A DNA stretch of 8,254 nucleotides, taken from Paracoccaceae bacterium. GTDB taxonomy: Bacteria > Pseudomonadota > Alphaproteobacteria > Rhodobacterales > Rhodobacteraceae. Location: positions 2,538-10,791 of the forward strand of contig DOOI01000087.1 of NCBI GenBank assembly GCA_003512825.1, in the 5' to 3' direction. Shown one piece after another: positions 1 through 6,490 of the stretch; position 1 is the stretch's first letter, and every line of letters begins with the position of its first letter. The position numbers and the translations under genes were made by a program. The notes under the pieces were generated by a model. The model did no database searches. It was not told the DNA's origin and was given only the letters and a program-made list of their open reading frames with translations.

Positions 1-1289
1 CAAATCGCACTGAAATCTTGGGCGTCACCCAAGCCATGCGCGAAGCCGACCCTGCCCGTTTGATCTCGGAAGTTAGAGCTGCCCCTGGCATGAATGGGTT
101 TCGCTTTTTCCATGACCATGATGCCCGTGTGTTGGAAATAGCATTGGCTGATCCACGTTGTGCAAAGATAGTGCTCACCCGTAACCCAGCAGAGAGTTAT
201 GTAAGTTGGAAGATCGCTCAGGCTACGGGACAATGGAAATTGACCAATGTCAAAAAGCGCAAGGAAGGTTTGGCGGAATTTGACGTCAATGAATTTTCAG
301 AGCATCTGGAGCGGATGCAGAGCTTTCAGGTCACGTTGCTCAATGCATTGCAAATTACCGGTCAAACAGCGTTTTACGTAGCTTACGAAGACCTGCAGGA
401 TATCGCCGTGATGAACGGCATCGCACAATGGCTGGGCACCAAAACGCGGCTCGACAGCCTCGACAAAAGCTTAAAAGTTCAAAATCCGGAACCGATTTCC
501 GAAAAGGTCGCGAATTTTGAAGAAATGGAAAAGGCTCTCACCGGGCTTGACCGTTTCAACCTCACCCGCACCCCTAATTTTGAGCCACGTCGTGGCGCGG
601 CGGTGCCATCTTACATCGCGGGCGCGCAAACACCTTTGCTTTTCTTGCCCGTTAAAGGCGGCCCGGAAAAGGCAGTCGCGCGTTGGCTGGCCACACTCGA
701 CGGGGTCAATCCCGGAGAATTGCCGGGAAAATTCAACCAAGGCAGTTTGCGCCAATGGCAAAAGGCCCATCCGGGCCACCGGAGTTTCGCTGTCCTTCGT
801 CATCCAGTCGCGAGGGCGCATTCGGTCTTTTGTGCGCGCATTCTCACAGCAGACAAAGGAAGCTTTTCTGAAATTCGCCAAACACTACGCCGCATTTATA
901 AACTGCCAATCCCGAATGACGGCCCCGATCATTCTTGGGATCGCGCGAAACACAAACAAGCGTTTCTCGCCTTTCTTACTTTTCTAAAGGCCAACCTTGC
1001 AGGTCAGGCGGGCATTCGCGTCGACGCGCATTGGGCCACTCAAGCGCAGATCCTACAAGGCTTTTCCGAATTTGCCCCCGCCGATGTAATTGTGCGCGAA
1101 GAGGAGCTGGAAATCTGGCTACCTGCGCTGGCCATGCAGCTAGGTCACACCAGTCCACCACCACTGAATGCCGCCGCTCAAGACATGCCTATTCAGTTAG
1201 AGGAAATTTACGACGAAGAAATCGAAGCGGCTGCACAAGCGGCCTATGCGCGCGACTACGCGACATTCGGTTTTGGCAGTTGGCGATAA
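1..1289 (+). CDS. two-domain sulfotransferase (NodH-like), 5' end missing
   Basis: Probable PAPS-dependent sulfotransferase; the acceptor is unknown. The frame is open to the left edge (first whole codon 3-5), so the gene begins outside the window and the TTG at 18 is not a credible start. Numbering from that TTG, residues 1-190 resemble the NodH-like sulfotransferases of Roseobacters and carry a 3'-phosphate-binding motif, R55-x-P57-x5-S63. Residues 205-380 look like a second, sulfotransferase-2-type domain: a 5'-phosphosulfate-loop-like PVKGG (K213), a second motif R261-x-P263-x5-S269 with identical spacing, then a His-Trp-x-x-Gln stretch and a Glu-rich segment typical of that family. The 5'-phosphosulfate loop of the first half would lie upstream of the window. 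It converges with ptsN, with only 11 nt between the two stop codons. Family assignment is good; the substrate and whether both halves are active are not known. Confidence 0.8.
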   Translation, partial: NRTEILGVTQAMREADPARLISEVRAAPGMNGFRFFHDHDARVLEIALADPRCAKIVLTRNPAESYVSWKIAQATGQWKLTNVKKRKEGLAEFDVNEFSEHLERMQSFQVTLLNALQITGQTAFYVAYEDLQDIAVMNGIAQWLGTKTRLDSLDKSLKVQNPEPISEKVANFEEMEKALTGLDRFNLTRTPNFEPRRGAAVPSYIAGAQTPLLFLPVKGGPEKAVARWLATLDGVNPGELPGKFNQGSLRQWQKAHPGHRSFAVLRHPVARAHSVFCARILTADKGSFSEIRQTLRRIYKLPIPNDGPDHSWDRAKHKQAFLAFLTFLKANLAGQAGIRVDAHWATQAQILQGFSEFAPADVIVREEELEIWLPALAMQLGHTSPPPLNAAAQDMPIQLEEIYDEEIEAAAQAAYARDYATFGFGSWR

Positions 1290-1300
1290 ATCAAAGGCAA

Positions 1301-1765
1301 TCAAGCCGCTTGCACTGCGGTCCCGGCTGTCAGGATCGCATAAAGGGTGGCTGGGTCACTATTGGCTCGCAACTTCGCGCAAACGGCCGCTTCTCGCAAC
1401 GTGCGAGAAACGAGTGCCAAAGCTTTGAGATGCTCGACGCCTGCATCTTCAGGAGCAAAAAGAGCGAAAGCCAAATCAACAGGCTGCCGATCTACCGAGT
1501 CAAAATCTACGGGTTTTTCAAGGCGAATAAAGGCGCCAACCACATGCTCAAGGTCTCGTAGTCGCGCATGCGGCAACGCCACTCCATGCCCTACACCTGT
1601 GGGGCCAAGGCTCTCACGCTCCATCAAGGCTTCGACTGCAACCGAAGCACGGATGCCATAAGCGCTCTGCGCGGCTTCGCCCAAGCCGTGCAAAAGCCGC
1701 TTCTTGGAGGATGCAGACGCGATAACCTTCACCGCTGCGGGCCGCAAAATTTTGGTGAGTTCCAT
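1301..1765 (-). CDS. ptsN: nitrogen-PTS regulatory phosphocarrier EIIA-Ntr
   Basis: Cytoplasmic EIIA protein of the nitrogen phosphotransferase chain (PtsP-PtsO-PtsN), which regulates rather than transporting sugar. The 154-aa product has the usual length. The phospho-acceptor histidine is H66 in the segment GVALPHARL, matching the conserved G-x-x-x-PH motif of EIIA-Ntr; H60 lies just before it. An upstream extension of 13 codons to 1804 is open, but it runs through a hairpin and lacks similarity, so I chose the ATG at 1763-1765, which gives the family N-terminus MELTKIL and has an AAGG ribosome-binding site (1772-1775) 6 nt away. It lies 60 nt downstream of hpf, as in many proteobacteria, and is the last gene of the minus-strand run. 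Confidence 0.93.
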   Translation of the reverse strand: MELTKILRPAAVKVIASASSKKRLLHGLGEAAQSAYGIRASVAVEALMERESLGPTGVGHGVALPHARLRDLEHVVGAFIRLEKPVDFDSVDRQPVDLAFALFAPEDAGVEHLKALALVSRTLREAAVCAKLRANSDPATLYAILTAGTAVQAA

Positions 1766-1781
1766 TGAAAACCTTACAAGC

Positions 1782-1809
1782 GAGAGGTGCAGTACAGACC
1801 GCACCTCTC
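1782..1809 (-). promoter_or_regulatory. intercistronic hairpin between hpf and ptsN
   Basis: Perfect 9-bp inverted repeat (GAGAGGTGC at 1782-1790 and GCACCTCTC at 1801-1809) with a 10-nt loop. It starts 16 nt after the hpf stop and ends 16 nt before the ptsN start. No uninterrupted T-run follows on either strand, so a simple intrinsic terminator is unlikely. An RNA-processing or stability element, or partial attenuation that lowers ptsN relative to hpf, fits better. Confidence 0.6.
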
Positions 1810-1825
1810 AATTGGCATTAAAGCC

Positions 1826-2389
1826 CTAGCGTGGATCGATCCAGCCAACATTCCCGTCGGCACGGCGATACACCACATTCAGACCCTTTTTTGTTTCATT
1901 GCGGAAAAGCAAGAATTGAGCGCCCGCCAACTCCATTTGCATTACAGCCTCGCCAACCGAAAGCGATGGAATTTTCGCCTCCATCTCTGCGACGATGATG
2001 GGTTGCAACGTGTCGGGCTCCGAATCTTCTCCTCCATCGGAGGCGAGGATATACGTCGGAGCTTGCATGACTTCAACCGGATCGATCCGATCCTTGTGAT
2101 GATCCTTCAAGCGGCGCTTGTAGCGGCGCAATTGTTTGTCGAGTTTCTCTTTGCATGCGTCAAAGGCAGCATGGATATCTGTTGCATGCCCTTTCGCTTG
2201 TGCTTGCATGCCTGTGGAAAGATGCACAATCGCTTCACAGACATATTCATGGGCTGAGCGAGAGAAGATGATGTTGGCGTCGGTTGGACGGCCTGCATAC
2301 TTATCCAGAACCTCCCCCAGCTCGTCCTTCACGAAGGTCTGTAGCGCCTCACCGATGTCGATTTGCCGGCCACTGATCTGGTAACGCAT
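1826..2389 (-). CDS. hpf: long-form ribosome hibernation promoting factor
   Basis: Binds the 30S decoding region and, in long forms, pairs ribosomes into inactive 100S dimers in stationary phase or starvation. The 187-aa protein has the S30AE/YfiA domain at about residues 1-98 (start MRYQISGRQIDIG, Lys/Arg-rich segment around 80-98), an acidic linker at about 99-130, and the S30AE C-terminal dimerisation domain at about 130-187, recognisable from GEAVMQMEL, FLLFRN and VVYRRADGNVGWIDP. The length and second domain make it the long form, not the short E. coli HPF. The ATG at 2387-2389 has a strong AAGGAG site (2395-2400) 5 nt away. It sits 239 nt downstream of lptB with rpoN absent between them, and is followed by ptsN. 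Confidence 0.95.
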   Translation of the reverse strand: MRYQISGRQIDIGEALQTFVKDELGEVLDKYAGRPTDANIIFSRSAHEYVCEAIVHLSTGMQAQAKGHATDIHAAFDACKEKLDKQLRRYKRRLKDHHKDRIDPVEVMQAPTYILASDGGEDSEPDTLQPIIVAEMEAKIPSLSVGEAVMQMELAGAQFLLFRNETKKGLNVVYRRADGNVGWIDPR

Positions 2390-2394
2390 GTCAT

Positions 2395-2402
2395 CTCCTT
2401 TT
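2395..2402 (-). promoter_or_regulatory. strong ribosome binding site of hpf
   Basis: Reads AAAAGGAG on the minus strand, 5 nt before the hpf ATG. It is the best Shine-Dalgarno sequence among the minus-strand genes of the window and immediately follows the hairpin at 2405-2424. Confidence 0.85.
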
Positions 2403-2404
2403 CT

Positions 2405-2424
2405 GGAAGAATCCGGGGTCTTCC
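2405..2424 (-). promoter_or_regulatory. hairpin in hpf leader next to the ribosome binding site
   Basis: GGAAGA (2405-2410) and TCTTCC (2419-2424) form a 6-bp stem with an 8-nt loop ending only 2 nt from the hpf Shine-Dalgarno. The loop holds CCGGGG (2413-2418, plus-strand sense), fully complementary to CCCCGG at 2453-2458, so an alternative pairing or loop interaction is possible. A role in controlling hpf translation is inference. Confidence 0.4.
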
Positions 2425-2552
2425 GCAGAGTCCAGCTCCGCGGGATGCTCGGCCCCGGTTTTGGATTTCAACATTCTCGGCTGTCAAACACCCGGCCTTG
2501 AATGCAAGACCTGCAGGCGGCTGATCAAGGGAATCCGCGAATGTCATACCTC

Positions 2553-2582
2553 ATTTGAGGCCACCAATGGGGTAGCTGTCAA
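2553..2582 (-). promoter_or_regulatory. possible sigma-70-type promoter for hpf-ptsN
   Basis: On the minus strand a perfect TTGACA (2577-2582) is followed after 18 nt by TCAAAT (2553-2558), 4 of 6 matches to the -10 consensus. It would give a leader of about 155 nt before hpf. A second TTGACA lies at 2482-2487 but has no convincing -10. The weak -10 keeps confidence low. Confidence 0.25.
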
Positions 2583-2628
2583 TTGGCTCTGAGAGGAATT
2601 TACGAACTGAACTGTTGACGAAATCGGC

Positions 2629-3387
2629 TCAAGATATCCTGAAGTCGGCACCAAGATAAACACGGCGCACATTCTCATTTTGCACGACGTCATTCGGTGT
2701 GCCGCTCATCAATACCTTGCCATCGTGCAGGATATATGCGCGATCAACGATTTCCAGGGTTTCCCGGACATTGTGATCGGTGATCAACACGCCGATCCCC
2801 CGTTTTTTCAAATCCGCCACCAGATGCCGGATATCGCCAACACTGATCGGATCCACACCCGCAAATGGTTCATCCAACAAAAGATACTTGGGATTGGCTG
2901 CGAGACAGCGTGCAATTTCTACTCTTCGCCGCTCGCCGCCAGAGAGAGCCAAGGCAGGTGCGCGACGCAAGTGTTCGATAGAGAAGTCTGATAGCAACTC
3001 TTCCAAGCGCTCACGTCTTTTGTGACGATCCTTCTCAACGATTTCCAAGACCGCGTTGATGTTTTCTTCGGCTGATAAGCCACGGAAAATGGACATTTCC
3101 TGTGGTAAATACCCAATACCAAGCCGAGCGCGACGATACATCGGCAGCATGGAAACGTCGCGCCCATCCAGCAGAACTTTGCCGCCATCAGGGTACACCA
3201 AACCAGCGATCATATAGAAAGTCGTCGTTTTGCCCGAACCGTTTGGACCAAGCAACGCAACGACTTCGCCCCGCGAAACCTCCATAGAGAAATCGCGTAT
3301 GACCATACGCTTTTTGTAGCTCTTACGCAGAGACGTCACACGCAGGCCTGCGCTTCCATTTTCCAACGTTAGATCGGGCCTAGACAT
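2629..3387 (-). CDS. lptB: LPS export ABC transporter ATP-binding protein LptB
   Basis: Cytoplasmic ATPase of the LptB2FG transporter that extracts lipopolysaccharide from the inner membrane and drives it through LptC-LptA to the cell surface. The 252-aa protein has Walker A GPNGSGKT at 47-54, Q-loop Q96, signature LSGGE at 148-152, Walker B YLLLDEP with E173, and switch H205. The sequence around these (DEPFAGVDPISV, DHNVRETL) is diagnostic for LptB among ABC ATPases. It is about 10 residues longer at the N-terminus than E. coli LptB. Only 1 nt separates the lptA stop from this ATG (TGAAATG) and there is no strong ribosome-binding site, so translation is probably coupled to lptA. Confidence 0.97.
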   Translation of the reverse strand: MSRPDLTLENGSAGLRVTSLRKSYKKRMVIRDFSMEVSRGEVVALLGPNGSGKTTTFYMIAGLVYPDGGKVLLDGRDVSMLPMYRRARLGIGYLPQEMSIFRGLSAEENINAVLEIVEKDRHKRRERLEELLSDFSIEHLRRAPALALSGGERRRVEIARCLAANPKYLLLDEPFAGVDPISVGDIRHLVADLKKRGIGVLITDHNVRETLEIVDRAYILHDGKVLMSGTPNDVVQNENVRRVYLGADFRIS

Positions 3388-3388
3388 T

Positions 3389-3877
3389 TCAGTTCTTTCG
3401 CGCAGTCGGCTGTAGAACGGTTCGTACCTTCCCGCCCATTTCGGCAGTGCCGGCGATGAGGTCGATTTTCATTTCATTCGAGGTCAGGGTGTTTGGCCCT
3501 TGGTTGAGCAATACATCCCCGCTCATCACCACCAGACCCTTGTCTACATTATAGTCTGCTCGCGAAGCCTCTGCCGCATCTTCGCCGGAGACAAGAATAA
3601 CGCCATCTCGCGCCTCTAATCGCTCAACGCGGCTTTGATCTTGGGAATACACCACAAGAACCCAAGGTGCAGACAGTTGCATTTCCCCCTGAATGATCAA
3701 AACGTCTCCAGAGAAAACCGCTGTGCCTTTGTCTTGATCTACGGAAAAGCTTTGAGCCGTTACTTCAACCGGGAGCGCTGTATTCTGATCTGATTTCCCG
3801 AAGGCCACAGTGTTCTGCGCCCATACCATTCCAGGCAGGCAGATCATCAGACACAAGAAGGCGATACGGGTGGACAC
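3389..3877 (-). CDS. lptA: LPS transport periplasmic protein LptA
   Basis: Periplasmic bridge protein that carries lipopolysaccharide between LptC and the outer-membrane LptD. The 162-aa product starts with a cleavable signal peptide (hydrophobic residues about 5-19, likely cut after VWA at position 20), followed by an OstA/LptA-type beta-jellyroll domain at about 36-150 with the recurring pattern of aspartate/glycine-rich short strands (GTAVFSGDV, KGLVVMSGDV). The start is GTG at 3875-3877; AAGGA at 3887-3891, which overlaps the lptC stop, is its ribosome-binding site with a 9-nt spacer. It is 12 nt after lptC and 1 nt before lptB. Overall sequence is divergent, as usual for this family, but the context makes the call firm. 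Confidence 0.93.
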   Translation of the reverse strand: MSTRIAFLCLMICLPGMVWAQNTVAFGKSDQNTALPVEVTAQSFSVDQDKGTAVFSGDVLIIQGEMQLSAPWVLVVYSQDQSRVERLEARDGVILVSGEDAAEASRADYNVDKGLVVMSGDVLLNQGPNTLTSNEMKIDLIAGTAEMGGKVRTVLQPTARKN

Positions 3878-3889
3878 TTTTGATAATCC

Positions 3890-4507
3890 TTAATTCTTTG
3901 GCTCGTATATCAGATGCACCCCATCGGTGAAAAGCATGGTTGCTGCGCCAGTCTCACGGTTTGTCGAAAGTATCATTTTCCCGGCAGAAAACCGCCCCGG
4001 GGGGCCCGAGCCGGTAACCGGCCCAGGAGAGAGCAGATCAAGGCGCGTCAAAGCCGTGGTAATATCTTCTGAGTTCACCGTGTATCCTGCTGTTGATGCC
4101 AGCTCAACATTGCCCGTCAAATGCGCCGTGTTGCCCGGCTCATTCACTTGTCCGGAATTGGCGCGCAGGAGAATTTGCGTGCCGTCGCTCATCTTGATGA
4201 CAGCTGCTGGATGCTCGGTGTTGATTGTGTTTGCATCAAGGGAATCTGGTCCAGCTGAATCCGCTGTCAACGAAATCAGATGCCCCTCAACAGTTGCTCC
4301 TGCGAACGTCAAGGCGGTCATCTGTTGACCTCGGGCACGGGCCTCGACCTCTTTTTGGCTAAAGGGCAGGGTCGTTCGCGGGTCAATCGATCGGGATGGC
4401 AAGAAGAGCGTCGATAACAAGCCAAGAGCCGAGAGCGGCAAAGCAATCTTAAGAAAAACCACGATTCTTGACCACGCCTGCTCCCGCCACGGCTCCATAG
4501 GTCTCAT
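3890..4507 (-). CDS. lptC: LPS export system protein LptC
   Basis: Bitopic inner-membrane protein of the LPS export machine that receives LPS from LptB2FG and passes it to LptA. With the start at 4507 the product is 205 aa: short cytoplasmic tail, one transmembrane helix at about residues 14-36, then a periplasmic LptC/YrbK-like domain. I preferred the ATG at 4505-4507 over the in-frame ATG at 4526-4528, because it overlaps the kdsD stop as ATGA, the same arrangement as nrnC-kdsD, and leaves a plausible N-terminus MRPMEPWREQAW. An ATG three codons further in is a possible alternative. Identification rests on topology, length and its place between kdsD and lptA, since LptC sequences are poorly conserved. 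Confidence 0.9.
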   Translation of the reverse strand: MRPMEPWREQAWSRIVVFLKIALPLSALGLLSTLFLPSRSIDPRTTLPFSQKEVEARARGQQMTALTFAGATVEGHLISLTADSAGPDSLDANTINTEHPAAVIKMSDGTQILLRANSGQVNEPGNTAHLTGNVELASTAGYTVNSEDITTALTRLDLLSPGPVTGSGPPGRFSAGKMILSTNRETGAATMLFTDGVHLIYEPKN

Positions 4508-5472
4508 CCCAACCCGACGCGCAGGCAATCATGAATATGGATGAGGCCGCTTGCCTGACCATCCCCAGCGGGATCGACGACGAACAAGCATGTAACCTTG
4601 CGGGAGTTCATGGAGGCGACCGCCTCTTGAGCGAAAGCGTCCGGGCCAATGGTCAGCGGTGCTTTGGTCATCACTTCTTCGGCGCGGTGCTCCAAAAGTC
4701 CAACCATATGGCGCCGTAGATCGCCATCGGTGATTATTCCCACGAGACGCTGCGTGGCATCCATTACGCCAACTACCCCGAAACCCTTCTGCGAAATGGC
4801 CAGAAGGGCCTCTGTCATTGGTGTATCCAGCGAAACCAAAGGGAGAGCCGCGCCATCATGCATCAAATCGCGCACACGAGAAAGCTGCGCCCCAAGTTTT
4901 CCTCCGGGGTGAAATTCACGGAAATCTTCTGGTGTGAATTTCCGGTTTTCCATCAGGGCTACTGCCAATGCATCACCAAGTGCGAGTGTCATGGTGGTGG
5001 ATGTTGTTGGAACAATACCTGTGCCGCAGGCTTCCGGTGCTTGCGGCAGCAAAAGCGCGACATCTGACGCCTTCAAGAGCGTCGATTCCGCCCGTGACGC
5101 TACCCCGATCAATGGTATCGCAAAACGGCGTGTATAGGCGATGATGTCCGCCAACTCCGTGGTTTCTCCGGAGTTTGATAACATGATCACAACATCATTT
5201 GATGAGATCATTCCAAGGTCGCCGTGACTGGCTTCGGCCGGGTGAACAAATTGCGCGGGTGTACCAGTAGAGGCAAAGGTCGCCGCAATCTTGCGCCCAA
5301 TATGCCCGGACTTTCCCATGCCCGAAATAATCACGCGGCCTTTGACCGAAAGCAAAAGCTCCACGGCACGCGCAAATTCAACATCCAGAGCATCCGCAAG
5401 CAAACTTAATGCTTCGGCTTCTGTGGAAATCACCCGGCGAGCGGTGACAAGGAATGCATCTGAGTTGGTCAT
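4504..5472 (-). CDS. kdsD: D-arabinose-5-phosphate isomerase (KpsF/GutQ family)
   Basis: Converts ribulose 5-phosphate to arabinose 5-phosphate, the precursor of Kdo in the LPS inner core; cytoplasmic. The 322-aa product (start 5472) has an SIS sugar-isomerase domain at about 1-190 with GMGKSG at 51-56, HPAEASHGDLG at about 77-87 and SNSGET at 99-104, then HPGGKLG at 188-194, and two CBS domains from about 200 to the end (second contains VTCLFVVD). An in-frame extension to 5502 is open, but the ATG at 5470-5472 overlaps the nrnC stop as ATGA and gives the expected length (about 320-330 aa). There is no clear ribosome-binding site, consistent with coupling. kdsC, which follows kdsD in E. coli, is not present here. 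A capsule-specific KpsF role cannot be excluded from sequence alone, but the lpt neighbours favour KdsD. Confidence 0.93.
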   Translation of the reverse strand: MTNSDAFLVTARRVISTEAEALSLLADALDVEFARAVELLLSVKGRVIISGMGKSGHIGRKIAATFASTGTPAQFVHPAEASHGDLGMISSNDVVIMLSNSGETTELADIIAYTRRFAIPLIGVASRAESTLLKASDVALLLPQAPEACGTGIVPTTSTTMTLALGDALAVALMENRKFTPEDFREFHPGGKLGAQLSRVRDLMHDGAALPLVSLDTPMTEALLAISQKGFGVVGVMDATQRLVGIITDGDLRRHMVGLLEHRAEEVMTKAPLTIGPDAFAQEAVASMNSRKVTCLFVVDPAGDGQASGLIHIHDCLRVGLG

Positions 5473-6083
5473 GAGTGCGCGAATATATCCGTTTCGGGCC
5501 AACCTGCCAGATCTAGTCGGGCGCGGGTTGGCAAGAAATCAAAACAAGCTTGAGCGAGATCGTTTCTGCCCTCTCGCTCAAGCATCCGATCAAGTGCGTC
5601 CTTTAGGCGATGTAAGTACAGAACATCTGAAGCAGCATATTCTATCTGAGCGCGGCTTAATTCAGCGGCACCCCAGTCTGAGGATTGCTGATATTTGGAA
5701 ATGTCGACACTCAAGATTTCCTGCAAGAGGAACTTGAGGCCATGACGATCGGTATATGTCCGCACCAGACGTGATGCGATTTTGGTGCAATACACCGGTG
5801 CCGCGAGGGCGCCAAAGCAGTGATACAGCGCTGCGATGTCAAAGCGGCCAAAGTGAAAAAGCTTTAAGATTGAAGGATCCGTAAGCAGCTTGCACAGGTT
5901 CGGGGCGGGCTGCACATCCTTGGATATTTGCACCAGATGTACATTTCCATCGCCATCCGAAAGCTGAACCAAACACAGCCTATCGCGTTTGGGATGCAGC
6001 CCCATCGTCTCACAGTCAATCGCCACCATTGGCCCAAGCGTTAGCCCGTCAGGCAAGTCATGAGCGTAAAGTTTGTTCGCCAT
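5469..6083 (-). CDS. nrnC: NrnC-type short DEDDy oligoribonuclease (RNase D-like)
   Basis: 3'-5' exoribonuclease of the DEDDy family. The 204-aa product consists of the exonuclease domain only and lacks the HRDC domains of E. coli RNase D (about 375 aa), matching alphaproteobacterial NrnC, which clears dinucleotides in organisms without Orn. Catalytic residues are visible: D23 and E25 in AIDCETMGL, D82 in FHFGRFD, and Y149 and D153 in EYAASDVLYL. The motifs TYTDRHGLK and the terminal DIFAHS are characteristic of NrnC as I recall it. Start chosen at the ATG 6081-6083 (MANKLYAHDLPDG), preceded by AGGGG at 6088-6092; the frame is open to 6167 but that extension lacks family character. It would often be labelled ribonuclease D. 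It heads the kdsD-lpt run through an ATGA overlap. Confidence 0.9.
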   Translation of the reverse strand: MANKLYAHDLPDGLTLGPMVAIDCETMGLHPKRDRLCLVQLSDGDGNVHLVQISKDVQPAPNLCKLLTDPSILKLFHFGRFDIAALYHCFGALAAPVYCTKIASRLVRTYTDRHGLKFLLQEILSVDISKYQQSSDWGAAELSRAQIEYAASDVLYLHRLKDALDRMLEREGRNDLAQACFDFLPTRARLDLAGWPETDIFAHS

Positions 6084-6490
6084 TTCGCCCCTCACATGCC
6101 GATTATCAGAAAACTTTCTCGAGACCCTTACCATTTCTCGCGAGTTTACTTCCAGTGCCAACGACAATGCAGGTCACAACCGCATGGCGCAAAAAGTTTC
6201 AGGTGCACTCAAGGTTGGGCAGGTGTCGAGCGCCTAGGCGGCGCCATGGCTTCTGTGCTCTTCAGAGATTTCCAAACCTTGCGCGGATCATTTTGCCAAA
6301 AGTTGCATCGGCAAGGTGAGCCATTTTTGCGCCGAAGGAGATTTGCGGAGTCCAAGAGAGGCTACGTCATTACCAAAAATATTAAATAAATTTAGATGCT
6401 TATATTTTTATTTGATCTACTTCCGCTCAAAACCTGCTCTGCGAGTTCTTTCAGATTGAACATATTTTTCCGTGTGATCGAAAAAAGCTG
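6084..6490. other. intergenic spacer between fkbM and nrnC
   Basis: About 400 nt with no supportable gene. The nrnC-proximal part holds two 8-bp palindromes (6117-6124, 6137-6144) and a GATAAT box (6102-6107, minus strand). Further along are a 10-bp palindrome CGCCTAGGCG (6231-6240) and, 2 nt later, GCCATGGC (6243-6250). The section 6370-6415 is very AT-rich and contains an 8-bp inverted repeat, AAAAATAT (6375-6382) and ATATTTTT (6402-6409). No clear terminator for fkbM was seen. Confidence 0.6.
6102..6144 (-). promoter_or_regulatory. candidate promoter/operator region of the nrnC-kdsD-lpt operon
   Basis: Two palindromes, TCTCGAGA (6117-6124) and CTCGCGAG (6137-6144), each preceded on the plus strand by the same T-rich edge (TTTCTCG), have centres exactly 20 bp apart, about two helical turns. 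A TGATAAT box (6102-6108) lies downstream in the minus direction, 18 nt from the nrnC ATG. The -35 position is poor (TAAGGG), so if this is a promoter it may need an activator. Functional assignment is inference. Confidence 0.3.

Noticed and set aside
935..1561. 208-aa plus-strand open frame across the sulfotransferase end and ptsN
   Set aside because: Composition is Arg/Ser/Cys-rich as in a shadow frame; it overlaps two genes with clear family motifs and shows no motif of its own.
1301..1804. Longer ptsN start at 1804
   Set aside because: The 13 extra codons run through the intercistronic hairpin and give a non-family N-terminus; the ATG at 1765 has a spaced AAGG site.
1787..2257. 156-aa plus-strand frame opposite hpf
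   Set aside because: Antisense shadow of the strongly supported hpf gene; no ribosome-binding site or recognisable domain.
2390..2628. Remnant of rpoN between lptB and hpf
   Set aside because: The gap is too short, and no RpoN box or sigma-54 DNA-binding segment is readable in any frame.
5291..5737. 148-aa plus-strand frame opposite kdsD and nrnC
   Set aside because: Antisense to two genes with intact catalytic motifs joined by an ATGA overlap; no independent support.
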